From the NCBI GenBank assembly GCA_043228905.1, contig JBHGNT010000013.1, forward strand, positions 6,076,001 through 6,140,000: a DNA stretch of 64,000 nucleotides, written 5' to 3'. Both the position numbers and the translations under genes were made by a program. The stretch comes from Azolla caroliniana. Its lineage: Eukaryota; Polypodiophyta. Below are positions 20,923-30,616 of the stretch, piece by piece (position 1 is the first letter of the stretch; every line of letters starts with the position of its first letter). The notes beneath the pieces were generated by a model, which was not told the DNA's origin, did not search any database, and saw nothing but the letters and a program-made list of their open reading frames with translations.

Positions 20923-21780
20923 ATGTCCATGACCGCCTTGCAGCAAGCCCTGCCCAAGGACGATGAATTGTGTTTCTGTCAAGTAGTTCAATGCACAACA
21001 TGTCTCAACCCCGATCATTCGGTTGTCGAATGTACCCTAAGGTTGCACTACCCAATAAGCCACCCTAGGGCCCATACATTGGAACAATGTGAATATAATC
21101 TCCTGAATCAACCCGTGGCATCGGTTCGATGAATCCAACCATAGAACAACCGATGACAGCCGGATGATTGCATCCGACAATTAGGCCGATATAGTGACAA
21201 GGAGCATCCTCGATACAATGAAAGACCCCGATAAGAAGAAGATTGGTATTGGGAAGACGACTATAGTCGGGAAGATGACTACCGATGCGAAGATCGATAC
21301 AACAATGGGTACGCACCTCGATACGACAATCGGCAACCTACGAACAATAGGGGCTGTCACGCCGAACCCAGAAACTATGGGGAGCAATCGGCGACCTCAA
21401 AATCCTCGACAGATAGATGAAAATCCTGACAACGACCGACGAGGGCTACTGAATACCAACCGATGAGATAATCGATGAAAGCCCTGTTATACGTGGCAAT
21501 ATTAGTACCAAACTCGACCCCAAGACAAACCCGAATGACAAACAGAGCTAGTAGCCCCACCAGTTGTCGAACGAGGCGAGACGAGCCTGCATTGCTTTGT
21601 TTGCCAACAACCTAGACACTATGCCACTCAATGTTCACAACGGGACAAGGGTAAGGAACCGGAAATCAACACCATCACCGCGGAGGTGCAACAGGTCACC
21701 TCGCGTAGCAAAGCCAAGGCATCAGACTAGGAAGTCTAGGATGAGATCAGGAAGGTCACGAAAGCGTTGATAAAAAAAAC
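20923..21780 (+). pseudogene. Host gypsy-like gag, copy 2, 3' part with two zinc knuckles
   Basis: Continues the gag interrupted at 15028. Two CX2CX4HX4C zinc knuckles lie at 20992-21033 (CTTCLNPDHSVVEC) and 21593-21634 (CFVCQQPRHYATQC), separated by an Asp/Arg/Tyr-rich low-complexity stretch. The end carries TAEVQQVTSRSKAK, typical of the gag-to-protease linker of plant gypsy elements. Stops occur about every 60-100 bp. Nothing recognisable as protease or polymerase follows. Confidence 0.7.
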
Positions 21781-21898
21781 GAATGACAAGAGCACAAAAC
21801 TGGTGTAAAAGAGTACGTGTGCGGAAGCGTATGTGTAAGATACAGAGTGCAATTGGTTATTCGAAAATACGATGGTTAGGTAAACGCAAAGTTGAGAT

Positions 21899-21922
21899 GA
21901 GAGAGAGAGAGAGAGAGAGAGC
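21899..21922. repeat. (GA)n microsatellite
   Basis: AG dinucleotide run between the host gag end and the chromovirus gag scrap. Confidence 0.9.
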
Positions 21923-21989
21923 GAGTCCCTATCTACAAGCTCACCGGTACCGTAAAACCATTTCGAGATGGCTCCTCATGAGTAGAGCT

Positions 21990-22760
21990 AATCATTTGAC
22001 TTATGGAGCCTAGTTGCATAGCTCTTATTGCAACCAGGCCCTCTCGTTTCCCGGTATGCGACTACCTTTCCCCAGGCAAGAGGCAACAAGATGTCTGGAC
22101 ATGCCACAGTAGAAACACACGTTGTTGTCTCGTCGATGTTGTCGTTGTGCACTTGACAATGATCGGGGCCCCACTTTATCCACATCCATTGGTGTAGGTG
22201 AATTAGTGGTTGGGACTTAGTTTAGGACATATGGCAGAGTTGGAGATTGAGAGGAAGAAGGCCAAAAAGAAGATAGCCCAAGCCTTAGTACTCGGGTTGT
22301 ACGCTCCTCTTGACGGAGCTCGAAGAGGTGGTTATCACAATGTACTGTCTGTGTTATTGCTTCATTCAACAAAGTTGACTCTGAAAAATTGAGTAATAAA
22401 ATTTTTAAATCACCTCTCAATCCCCGATGGAATTGATCACATAGGGCTTGATCGCCCCACCCCACACCGCAGGCAAGTTGGCGGAATTCAGAGGCGTAGG
22501 TGGAGGATGCATGATTACTTTGTTGTAGGGAATAGATCTTAGTGAGCGCAACTCGGAGTTGGTCTATCTCCACAAAAGTAGCTTCAAACTCCTTTCAAAA
22601 GGCTGGGAAATCTTCCAAAAGTGGTGATGCTATTTCCACCAAGGGAGCAAACCACGTGTCCGTTGGTCCCGTCAGGTTTGAACTTTGTTCCTGGAGGATG
22701 CAGAACATCGAACCTAAGAGACCGACATGGTGGAGCCTTATGATGTTGTCGTGAAGTTGA
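21990..22760 (-). pseudogene. Second chromovirus gag fragment
   Basis: Minus-strand gag with TWFAPLVEIASPLLEDFPAF, ASTYASEFRQLACGVGW, FHRGLRGDLKILLLNFSES, CDNHLFELR and a CX2CX4HX4C zinc knuckle (CFYCGMSRHLVASC, about 22085-22125). It is parallel to the gag at 10600-11547 but clearly diverged, so it is a second member of the family rather than a recent copy. No protease or LTR follows. Confidence 0.75.
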
Positions 22761-23055
22761 TGCTTCACGATGTCAAAACAATGTCAAAAATATATAGAAA
22801 TAAATTTCCCATCTAGAGCTTATGGCGAGGAGCATGTAGGAATTTTCAGTTCATGAATCGAAGTTCAGAAGCCCAAGATACAGCCTACAGAAGGATCAAC
22901 GTTACCTTAAGATCACACGGGACAAAACTACAATTATATCAAAAGGGGGAGTTCAAAATTTAAATGAGGATGATTTTGTAATTTCTCGAATGTAAAAGTA
23001 TAAAATAGAATTTGTAAATAAATAAATAAAATAATATTATAATAACTGCTTGCAT
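22761..23055. other. Unassigned junction sequence
   Basis: AT-rich sequence between the chromovirus gag scrap and the truncated start of copia-A. No feature seen. Confidence 0.4.
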
Positions 23056-23749
23056 GAGGCGGCACGTCGTTCCATCTTGCCTCTCATCTTATAGAGCTGG
23101 AGATCACGGTTCTGTCCGGACGGGAAATGAAGGTGCATGCCGGATTGTCGGCATAGGAGACGTGTGGTTAACGACATCAACCGGGTGCAAATTGCTGCTG
23201 AAAGATGTACGACACGTTCCGGAGGTTCGGTTGAACCTGATATCAGTTAGTCGACTAGATGATGAAGGCTACACGGGTAGCATCCGGAACGGAGTCATGA
23301 AGTTTTGCAAAGGAAGCCTGGTCGTGGCCTGAGCCCGGAAGATCAACACACTATACTTGATGCATGCCCGGATTTGCCGAGAAGAAGTGAATGTGGCATC
23401 CGACAATGCCGGTAAGCTATGGCACAAGAGGTTGTGCCACATGAGCCAAAAGGGAATGCACAGACTTCCGAAGATAACCTCATTCCGGAGGTGAAAGACG
23501 TGCAGGTTGAGAAGTGCACCGACAGTTTGGCTGACAAGCAAAACCGAACCTCTTTCCGGTCGAGACCACCGACGAGACAGAATGCACCGCTGGAACTTGT
23601 GTGTACCAATGTATGCCAAGTAGACACGAAGTCACATGCCGGATCACAGTACTTTGTGACATTCATAGACTACCACAACCGGAAGTTGTGGGTCTCACCG
23701 CTGAAGAAGAAGGACCAAGTATTATCCATCTTCAAAGAATTCCACGTGA
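23056..23749 (+). pseudogene. Copia-A protease end, pre-integrase and integrase N-part
   Basis: HVVPSCLSSYRAGDHGSVRTG and LKDVRHVPEVRLNLISVSRL (protease C-part). After a stop, LWHKRLCHMSQKGM (zinc-binding pre-integrase, HHCC type), then FVTFIDYHNRKLWVSPLKKK with the integrase beta-strand Asp. The frame stops at 23749 because copia-B is inserted; the next expected residues occur at 29691. Confidence 0.85.
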
Positions 23750-23754
23750 GAGTG

Positions 23755-24141
23755 TGTGAAAGATTGCTTGCGGAAGCGTTAGAAAGAACAATACAGAGAG
23801 AGAGAGAGAGAGAGAGGGAGTACGAGGGAGAGACAGAGAGAGAGCAAAACACTCTATTTTTCAAAATTATATGAATACGTTGTGTTCTGTATCTACAACG
23901 CGCTCATTAGCGCTATTTATACAAGTCCACACGGGACTGTTAGAAGTACGATGTACTTCAATGCTCACACGAGCATCTGACACTAACTACGAGACTATAA
24001 CCGCCTAGTAGTCTAACCTATACTAGGCTTCCGGTTACGGATTGGATCCGGCATACTGGCTCCCCAGCTCACCGGTCCTTACAGCTTACCGGCTCAGACT
24101 TATTCAGCCGATCCGGCTCTGGTTGAGCTTGCCGCTCAACA
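23755..24141 (-). repeat. Copia-B 3' LTR
   Basis: 387 bp. Begins TGTTGAGCGGC (24141, minus) just after the polypurine tract TTGAGGGGGAG and ends CTTTCACA at 23755. Contains a GA microsatellite near 23796-23816. It lacks about 45 bp of CCGG-rich sequence present in the 5' LTR. The flanking GAGTG (23750-23754) is the target duplication. Confidence 0.95.
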
Positions 24142-24880
24142 CTCCCCCTCAAGATCAACCTGAGGTAGGGTCGTAGTGTCAACCTCTCTGGCAGCCGGTT
24201 CTTCCAACCGACTTCTCCTGGCGTCGCTTCGCCTTGCTCGCGCTCCTTGTCCGGTCCGGTCCGGTCTAGTCCGGTCCCGTTTGCCGCGACCCCTTTGGTT
24301 CTGCGCGCCTTGACCTTCGGCATGTCTGCTCAATAGGCCCATCTCAGCTCCTTCACTGCTATGACTCCGACGCTTGCCGATCCGTCGGTTCCTCCGTGAT
24401 GGCATCGACTTCCGCTGCATCCGTGTCTGATTGTTCTCTCGTTGATTTGACTCATCCGGATCCGTCTGTTGATCCGAATCGACTGTCTCCGACTCGTTCT
24501 AGCTCTTGTCCGAATCGGTATCCTTCGATTCAATTTTCGGCTTCAGGCCTCTCACCACATCGGACCACGTCTGGGTCTTGGCCTTCTCCGTGCTTCCCTT
24601 GGCTTCTTCAGCCGGTTCACCGAAGTCGAATTCTTTATTCGACTCCGCATCATGGCCATTACGATCGTGATGACCTCTGCATAGCATGCCCTTCTCCTCT
24701 TGAGTATACACTTCTTCTTCACAGCCGCTCACTCCGACCTGTTCGGATGTGCCGACTTCCTTCGTCGACTCGGCTTCATTTTTCTTCTTGTCTCCACCTC
24801 TACTAGTTCTTCTCTTACCTACGGGTTTAATAGTTTTTTTGCCTTTGCCCGTTTCGGTAGTGTCTTTGCCCTTGCGTCTC
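24142..24880 (-). pseudogene. Copia-B extra 3' region with charged ORF extension
   Basis: The RNase H frame does not end at the usual place. After HLRGR it continues for roughly 130 codons rich in Lys, Glu, Thr and Gly (KGKDTTETGKGKKT, TSEQVGVSGCEEE, EFDFGEPAEEAKGS) to a stop at 24499. A good polypurine tract also lies at the start of this region (about 24881-24892), where the 3' LTR would normally begin; a second lies at 24142-24155 before the actual LTR. No match to a known envelope-like protein and no clear membrane segment. Confidence 0.55.
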
Positions 24881-26403
24881 CCCCTCAAGTGCGGCATGTC
24901 GAGGTGCTGAACACCAAGCATTTCGGTAAAGTGTTGCAACTTGTCCGACCCAAGCGGCTTGGTGAAGATGTCGGCAACTTGCTGATCCGTGTGAACATAC
25001 CGTACTTCAACTTCACCGCTCAGGACCCGCTCACGCACGAAGTGATAATGCACTTCTATGTGCTTTGTGCGAGCATGGAACACATGGTTTTTGGCGAGCT
25101 GCATGCTGCTGAGGTTATCGCAATAGATCAGGATCGGGGTCGGTACCTCGATCCGCAGATCTTGCAGTAGTCGTCGAAGCCAAATGGCTTCGTAGGTGGC
25201 AACGGTCGCGCCTCAGTATTCAGCCTCAGTGCTGGATAGAACCACTGTTGGCTGCTTTTTGCTGCTCCACGCAACAGCTGCGCTCCCAAGAGAAAACATA
25301 AAGCCGGAAGTTGAGCGACGATCCATTGCATCGCTAGCCCAGTCGGCATCCGTGTAGCCGACAAGCTCTTGGGTTATACCTTGCCGGTATAAGAGCCCCC
25401 GGTCCCTAGTGCCACTTACATACCTCAGTATTCGTTGCGCGCACTGAAGGTGCTCCACGGTTGGCTTCTGCATGAATTGGCTTACCACTCCGACCGGATA
25501 GCTAATGTCGGGTCGGGTGATGGTCAAGTACATCAGGCTCCCGACTATTTGTTGGAACCGTTTCTCATCGCAGGCTGGTCCGGAGTTGGGACCGATCTTC
25601 TGATTCCAGTCTAGGGGTGTGGAGACAGGTCGGCATTCCGTCATGCCGAACTTGAACAACATATTCAACACATAATGGCGTTTAGAAAGCAATATGCCAT
25701 CCGGGGTGCAGATCACCTCGATCCCCAAAAAATAATGAAGGTCCCCCAAGTCCTTCATATCGAATGCGGCAGACAACTAGGACTTGACGCGGTTGATTTC
25801 CGGAAGACCTAGGCCGGTGATGACTAAATCATCAACATAGAGTAAAATACATACCGGACCGTTTGAGCCTTGACGGATGAACAGGGAAGAGTCCAACTTA
25901 GAGGCAACAAACCCCATCTTTCGCAACCAGTGCGTGATCTTAGCATTCCAAGCACGGGGGGCTTGCTTCAAGCCGTACAATGACTTCCTCAGCCGGCACA
26001 CCGCCGACTTGTTCACCTCCGACTAAAATCCGGGGGGCTGAGTCATAAAGACTTCTTCTTCAAGATCTCCTTGATGGAAGACATTCTTCACATCCATCTG
26101 ATGAAGATGCCACCCCCTTGCCGCAACAACCGCCAGTACCACACGAACCGTCGTCATCTTCGCTACAGGAGCGAAGGTCTCGTCGTAGTCGATTCCGTGG
26201 GTCTGCGCATATCCCTTTGCCACTAACCAGGCCTTGTACCGGTTGACTGTACCGTCGACATTATACTTTACCTTGTAAACCCACTTGCATCCGATCGGTT
26301 TACAGTGATGGGGACGGGTTGGCATCCAGTGCCCACATTTCTTCCTCCATAGCGGCACGCCAATTTGCGTCCTTTGCCGCTTCTGCGTAGCTCTCCTGTT
26401 CAC
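24881..26403 (-). pseudogene. Copia-B reverse transcriptase and RNase H
   Basis: Minus-strand frames: [27 protein letters not shown] and [16 protein letters not shown] (26403-26023), CRLRKSLYGLKQAPRAW and the catalytic LLYVDDLVITG (YVDD at 25829-25840), MKDLGDLHYFLGIEV, PLDWNQKI, GSLMYLTITRPDISY, VGYTDADWASD, SSTEAEY (25776-25213), then in another frame HARTKHIEVHYHFVRE and IFTKPLGSDKL. The YVDD box is intact. Breaks at 26020, 25777 and about 25200. Confidence 0.9.
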
Positions 26404-28210
26404 GCACTTCCGCGACCTTGGTCATGTACGCATAATGATGCGCCATGTACTCGTTACACCCGTACCGTTTAACGAGATCCTTTTGGAGGGTGGACCGACG
26501 TAACTAACTGTTACCCGGTATGAGACCCTTCTTGGCCGGTTCGGTCTTCGTTCCCGAAGATCTGCCTATGTCCTTGCCGAAGTCAGATACGCACCGATCC
26601 GACTCATCATTGCCGGTCTCGAATTCCGTCATCTTCTGCTTCCCTTTCTCTTTGCGTGTGAACCGTCTCCTCGGTTCCTTGCGCGGGGAGAGCATGACAG
26701 AGTCTCCACTACTCGTCGTCTCATCATCCGACTGGTTGGACTGATCCAGTCTCTCATTCGGTCCGCTTAACCGGAATGATTCCGGACTCTCATCTTGAGT
26801 CCCGGCTTCATCTTTCTCTACCTGGGCCAGTTCAAGGTCACTAGCCCCATCCTTCGACATTGGGTCGGGATCGGAAGTCGGAGTTGGTAAGGAATACCAC
26901 GATGTTGATTCATCAAACTCGACATCTCGGCTGACTCGGACCTGCTTCATCCGGGGGTTATAACACTTATACCCCTTTTGCTCTTGAGCATAGCTGACTA
27001 GGATGCATTTTTCCGATTTTGCATCCAGCTTTCTCCGCTTCTCATCCGGCACATGTACATAGGCTATGCTGCCGAATATCCGGAGGTGTCTCAAATTCGG
27101 CTTGCGCCCGAAATACAGCTCGTGAGCTGACACCTTGTCCCCGATCCGGTTCTAGATGTAAACGGCCGTTTGAACCGCCTCCGCCCAGTAGAACTTGGGC
27201 ATGCTCTTTTCCTCCAGCATTGCCCTAGCCGCGTCAATCAGCGACCGATTCTTCCTTTCGGCCACACCGTTCTGTTGCGGTGTGTATCTGCAGCTGAATT
27301 CTCGCCGAATTCCTTTTTGTTGCAGATAGCTGTTGAATTGGCCGGAAAAGTAATCTTTTCCGCCATCCGACCGTAGGCATTTGATCTTCCTCTCCGATTC
27401 CCGTTCCACCATCTTCTGGAGGCTCCGGAAACACTTGAAGACTTCGCTCTTCCGCTCAATGAGGTAGATCCACGTATGCCGCGTGTAGTCGTCGATGAAG
27501 GAGACAAAATATCGACTCCCGCCAACGCTAACATTTTGTGCCGGTCCCCACACATCCGAATGGATAAGATCGAGCTTGTTACGGCTTCGATTTCTTTCGG
27601 TGGGGAATGGAAGCCGGTGTTGCTTCCCGAGTTGGTAGGCTGCACAAATTTGGGCTCTTCGGCCGCTAAACATCGGCAAACTGAAAAGGACTTGTTCCGT
27701 TTGCAAGTCTTGAAGCCTCCGGTAGTTGACGTGGCCGATCCGCTTGTGCCACAGGTCGATATCCGACTCGACCTTCTGTCCTTTGGCGAAAAGTGCGGTG
27801 CCGACATCATTGGTGTTGAGGATAAACATCCTCACATCTCTGCGCCCTTGCGCAATAACTTCGCTCTCATCCTTAATGAAGCACCCGAGGTGCGTAAACC
27901 GCACCTGCATCCCCTGGTCGACGATCTGTCCAACCGACACCAGGTTCTTCGTGATCGTCGGAACATGTAATACATTCATCAGCTTCCCCCTCTGTCCGAC
28001 GTGGCTCAAAGGGACTTCTCCGACGTGCACGATCGGGTGGGGAGTGTCGTCTCCGGTTTCGACAACTCCCGGTTGATCCGGCTTCTCCAAAAAGGAGAAC
28101 CACTCCTCGTGGATCGTCATGTGGTTCGATGCGTCGGAGTCAACGTACCACACTTCCTCCGATTTGGAAGTGGTCTTCTTCATTGAGTTTGCCTTCTGCT
28201 TCATCACCAA
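26404..28210 (-). pseudogene. Copia-B protease and integrase
   Basis: The protease start reads WYVDSDASNHM instead of the usual DSGAS: the active-site Gly is Asp. Then GDDTPHPIVHVGEV, HVPTITKNLVSVGQI, LWHKRIGHVNYRRL (pre-integrase), DLIHSDVWGPA and LRSDGGKDY (integrase catalytic Asp regions), TPQQNGVAERKNRSLIDAARAML, then after a stop GRKPNLRHLRIFGSIAYVHVP and a long Asp/Glu/Ser-rich linker. The stop at about 27150 and the frame change before 26403 prevent a polyprotein. Confidence 0.9.
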
Positions 28211-29146
28211 GGCTGGCCCCTTACCGCTCTTGGATCCTCCCGATCCGTTTGCGTAGTGCGAGCTTTGTCGGCCTTCCTTACCGGTCTTGCCGGATCCGGA
28301 TTTGTCCGAATCGGCACGCTTTCTCCAGCACTCACTTTCCCTGTGGCCCTTTTTGCCACAGTACCAGCATTCCGTAGCGGATTTGTCTTGTCAGCCTTCG
28401 GCACCACCTTGACTCCCTTTGCTTGTGGAAGTCCCGGAACTGCTATCGGCACGCTCACTGTGCCTTCGTTCCTGTTCTTGTCGGCCGCCTCCATTGCGTG
28501 CCGACCTGCCTCGTCCACCATGCTCGCGGAACCGATCCACTCCCATGTACAACATCCGGTTGTCTGGGGATGCACCGGTAGGTGCACCGGCGTGGTTCTC
28601 CTCTACAAGGAGCATCGACTGTAAGTCGAAAAATGAGGGTGTATTCTTCCTTGTACAAACCGCAGTCCGAAAAGCTCCGAACTTGGACGCCAGGCCTCCA
28701 AGACAGACTTGTACCATCTCGTCTTCCTCTGCGGTGACGTTAATAGAGGCAAGCGAGTCACAGATCCCTTTGATCCGGGTTGTGTAATCTGCCACTGACA
28801 TGTTCTTCTGTCGAACATTGCTCAACTCTTGTTTGAGTTGCAGCTTCCGGGCAGTGGTGTTTACGGCAAAAACCTTTTTCAAGTTTCCCCAAGCATCCTT
28901 CGGTGTCTTGGCGTCATGGATATGGCCGAGCAGCTAGTCACCGACACTGGACGCGAAGCAGTACATCACCCTGCTTGTCGCCTATTCCCACACTAGGAAG
29001 TCCTTGTGTGTCATCTCCGGTGTTGAGTCGTTCACTCCATCGACATAACTCCAGTAGCCATGCCCAAGCAGGTACCGGTGCATCTTGTATCACCAAGATG
29101 CGTAGTTGGTTCTGTCGAGCTTCTCCACCGGGAGCGACGTAGCCAT
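28211..29146 (-). pseudogene. Copia-B gag
   Basis: Starts MATSLPVEKLDRTNYASW (ATG 29146-29144), about 100 bp after the primer site. Stops replace codons in the first 100 residues. Continues as KLQLKQELSNVRQKNMSV, YTTRIKGICDSL (UBN2-type gag domain) and ends with a zinc knuckle near 28350 (CX2CX4HX4C, CGKKGHRESEC) close in wording to the scrap at 3860. Gag packages the element RNA. Confidence 0.85.
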
Positions 29147-29241
29147 ACCTCTGTCCATTTCTCGTTTTGTGTCTGTTTTCCGATCTGTTAGGGTTTCCTT
29201 CACAAGCGTAGATGTCTGCAGTAGAGGTTCTCAACCCACGC

Positions 29242-29253
29242 GCTCTGATACCA
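29242..29253 (-). other. Copia-B primer binding site
   Basis: GCTCTGATACCA on plus, TGGTATCAGAGC on minus: complementary to the 3' end of initiator tRNA-Met and directly adjacent to the LTR end. Confidence 0.95.
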
Positions 29254-29288
29254 TGTGAAAGATTTCTTGCGGAAGCGTTAGAAAGAAC

Positions 29289-29326
<38 letters not shown>

Positions 29327-29685
29327 GAGGGAGAGACAGAGAGAGAGCAAAACACTCTATTTTTCAAAATTATATGAATACGTTGTGCTCTATATCTACA
29401 ACGCGCTCATCAACGCTATTTATGCAAGTCCACACGGGACTGTTAGAAGTACGGTGTACTTCAATGCTCACACGAGCATCTGACACTAACTACGAGACTA
29501 TAACCGTCTAGTAGTCTAACCTATACTAGGCTTCCGGTTATGGATTGGATCCGGCATACCGGCTCCCCAGCTCACCGGTCCTTACTGCTTACCGGCTCGG
29601 TTGCTCACCGGCATGCCGATTCATCTCGCTTACCGGCTCAGGCTTATTCAGCCGATCCGGCTCCGGTTGAGCTTGCCGCTCAACA
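29254..29685 (-). repeat. Copia-B 5' LTR
   Basis: 432 bp, TG...CA, with a GA microsatellite at about 29295-29324 and a repeated CCGG-rich segment (GCTTACCGGCTC type) absent from the 3' LTR. Flanked on the right by the TSD GAGTG (29686-29690). Confidence 0.95.
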
Positions 29686-30039
29686 GAGTGGAAAGGGAAA
29701 CTGGCCGGAAGCTGAATGCGGTTCGAGCAGACAATGGAGGAGAATACCGGGGGAGGAGTACTGCCGGTCGAACGGAATCCGGCTCGAATTCACCGTGCCG
29801 AAGACACCGGAGCTCAATGGATTGGCCAAAAGGATGAACCGAACCGTAATGGAGAGAGTGCCGGTCGAACGGGATCCAGCTCGAATTCACCTTGCTGAAG
29901 ACACTGGAGCTCAACAGATTGGCCAAAAGGATGAACTGAACCGTAATGGAGAGAGTCTGTATTATGTTGGCACATGCCAAGTTACCCAAGACGTTTTGGG
30001 CTGAGGTGTTGATGACAGCGACGTACGTGATAAACAAAT
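29686..30039 (+). pseudogene. Copia-A integrase, middle part with 97-bp tandem duplication
   Basis: Resumes the integrase after copia-B with GRKLNAVRADNGGEY, whose Asp is catalytic. The segment holding KTPELNGLAKRMNRT is present twice: copies start at 29763 and 29860, 97 bp apart, which shifts the frame. Homology then runs as AKLPKTFWAEV and TYVIN to about 30039. The solo LTR 30040-30616 interrupts it next. Confidence 0.85.
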
Positions 30040-30616
30040 TGTTGGGAAACAAGTCCCTTCGTATGGGAAGAGAAGAACCAAGTTGGTGAGTAGCTCGGGC
30101 GAGGCCAAAACTGAAATCGAGGACACAAAGGTAATTTTGCCAAGGCCGAGATCGAAATTGAGAACCGAAATCGATTCGGAAGAATATAATTGTAAATAGT
30201 CTAAAATGCCCCTTTTGAGCCATACTTGTAAATAACCTGAAAGTTGTTTTGGTATTAAAAAAACTAGGGCAAACTTTATAGAAGTGTGTGTTGATCATTA
30301 GTTGTCATAGAGTTAGTGGAGGTACTTACCTTTGTAACCATGAGAGGAAGAGTGAGCGTGTGAGAGTGCAACTTTGTAGACGTTTGTTAGACGAAGGAGA
30401 ACTCGAGGTCCTTGCCTCCGAGTTCCTCATTGTACTTCTTCCCTACCATAATGATCTGTTTGGAGTTTGTGGACTCCATGTGGTTTTCCTAGTTCAGGTT
30501 TCCACGTTAAACATCTAGTGTGTCTCTGTACTTGTTTTCTGACTGTGTATTAGCTCTCTTGTTTTCTAGACCCAAATATGAACGTGTAACCAATTGTGGC
30601 TGGTCAATTCCTAACG
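30040..30616 (+). repeat. Solo LTR inside copia-A
   Basis: 577 bp starting TGTTGGGAAAC and ending near AATTCCTAACG. It shares the opening TGTTGGGA, internal phrases (GTAAATAGTCT, AACTAGGGCAAACTT) and end style with the LTR at 44796-45364. Flanks CAAAT and CATAT match at 4 of 5 bases. The copia-A protein homology stops before it (VINK) and resumes after it (PSTPL). No internal region exists, so it is a solo LTR left by recombination. Confidence 0.8.

Larger units (their letters stand above)
15024..20927 (-). mobile_element. Gypsy-3 LTR retrotransposon, minus strand, RT deleted
   Basis: 3' LTR 15029-15474 and 5' LTR 20469-20922 (446 and 454 bp) start TGTTACG and end CTCTAACA on the minus strand. 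Flanks ATATC (15024-15028) and ATGTC (20923-20927) match at 4 of 5 bases, fitting a mutated 5-bp TSD. A primer site resembling initiator tRNA-Met (TGGTATCTGAGC in minus sense, 20455-20466) and a polypurine tract (15478-15489) are in place. The interior encodes gag, protease, the RNase H tail and integrase, but no reverse transcriptase. It interrupts the host gag. Confidence 0.9.
23755..29685 (-). mobile_element. Copia-B retrotransposon, minus strand, near-complete
   Basis: LTRs at 29254-29685 (5') and 23755-24141 (3'), perfect TSD GAGTG at 23750-23754 and 29686-29690, a primer site matching initiator tRNA-Met (TGGTATCAGAGC in minus sense, 29253-29242), and a polypurine tract before the 3' LTR. 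The interior encodes gag, protease, integrase, reverse transcriptase and RNase H in copia order, followed by about 700 bp of extra sequence. Stops and frameshifts inactivate it. It lies head-on inside the integrase of copia-A. Confidence 0.95.

Noticed and set aside
24396-25170. Plus-strand open frames of 136 and 156 codons
   Set aside because: Antisense shadows of the copia-B RNase H and its charged extension.
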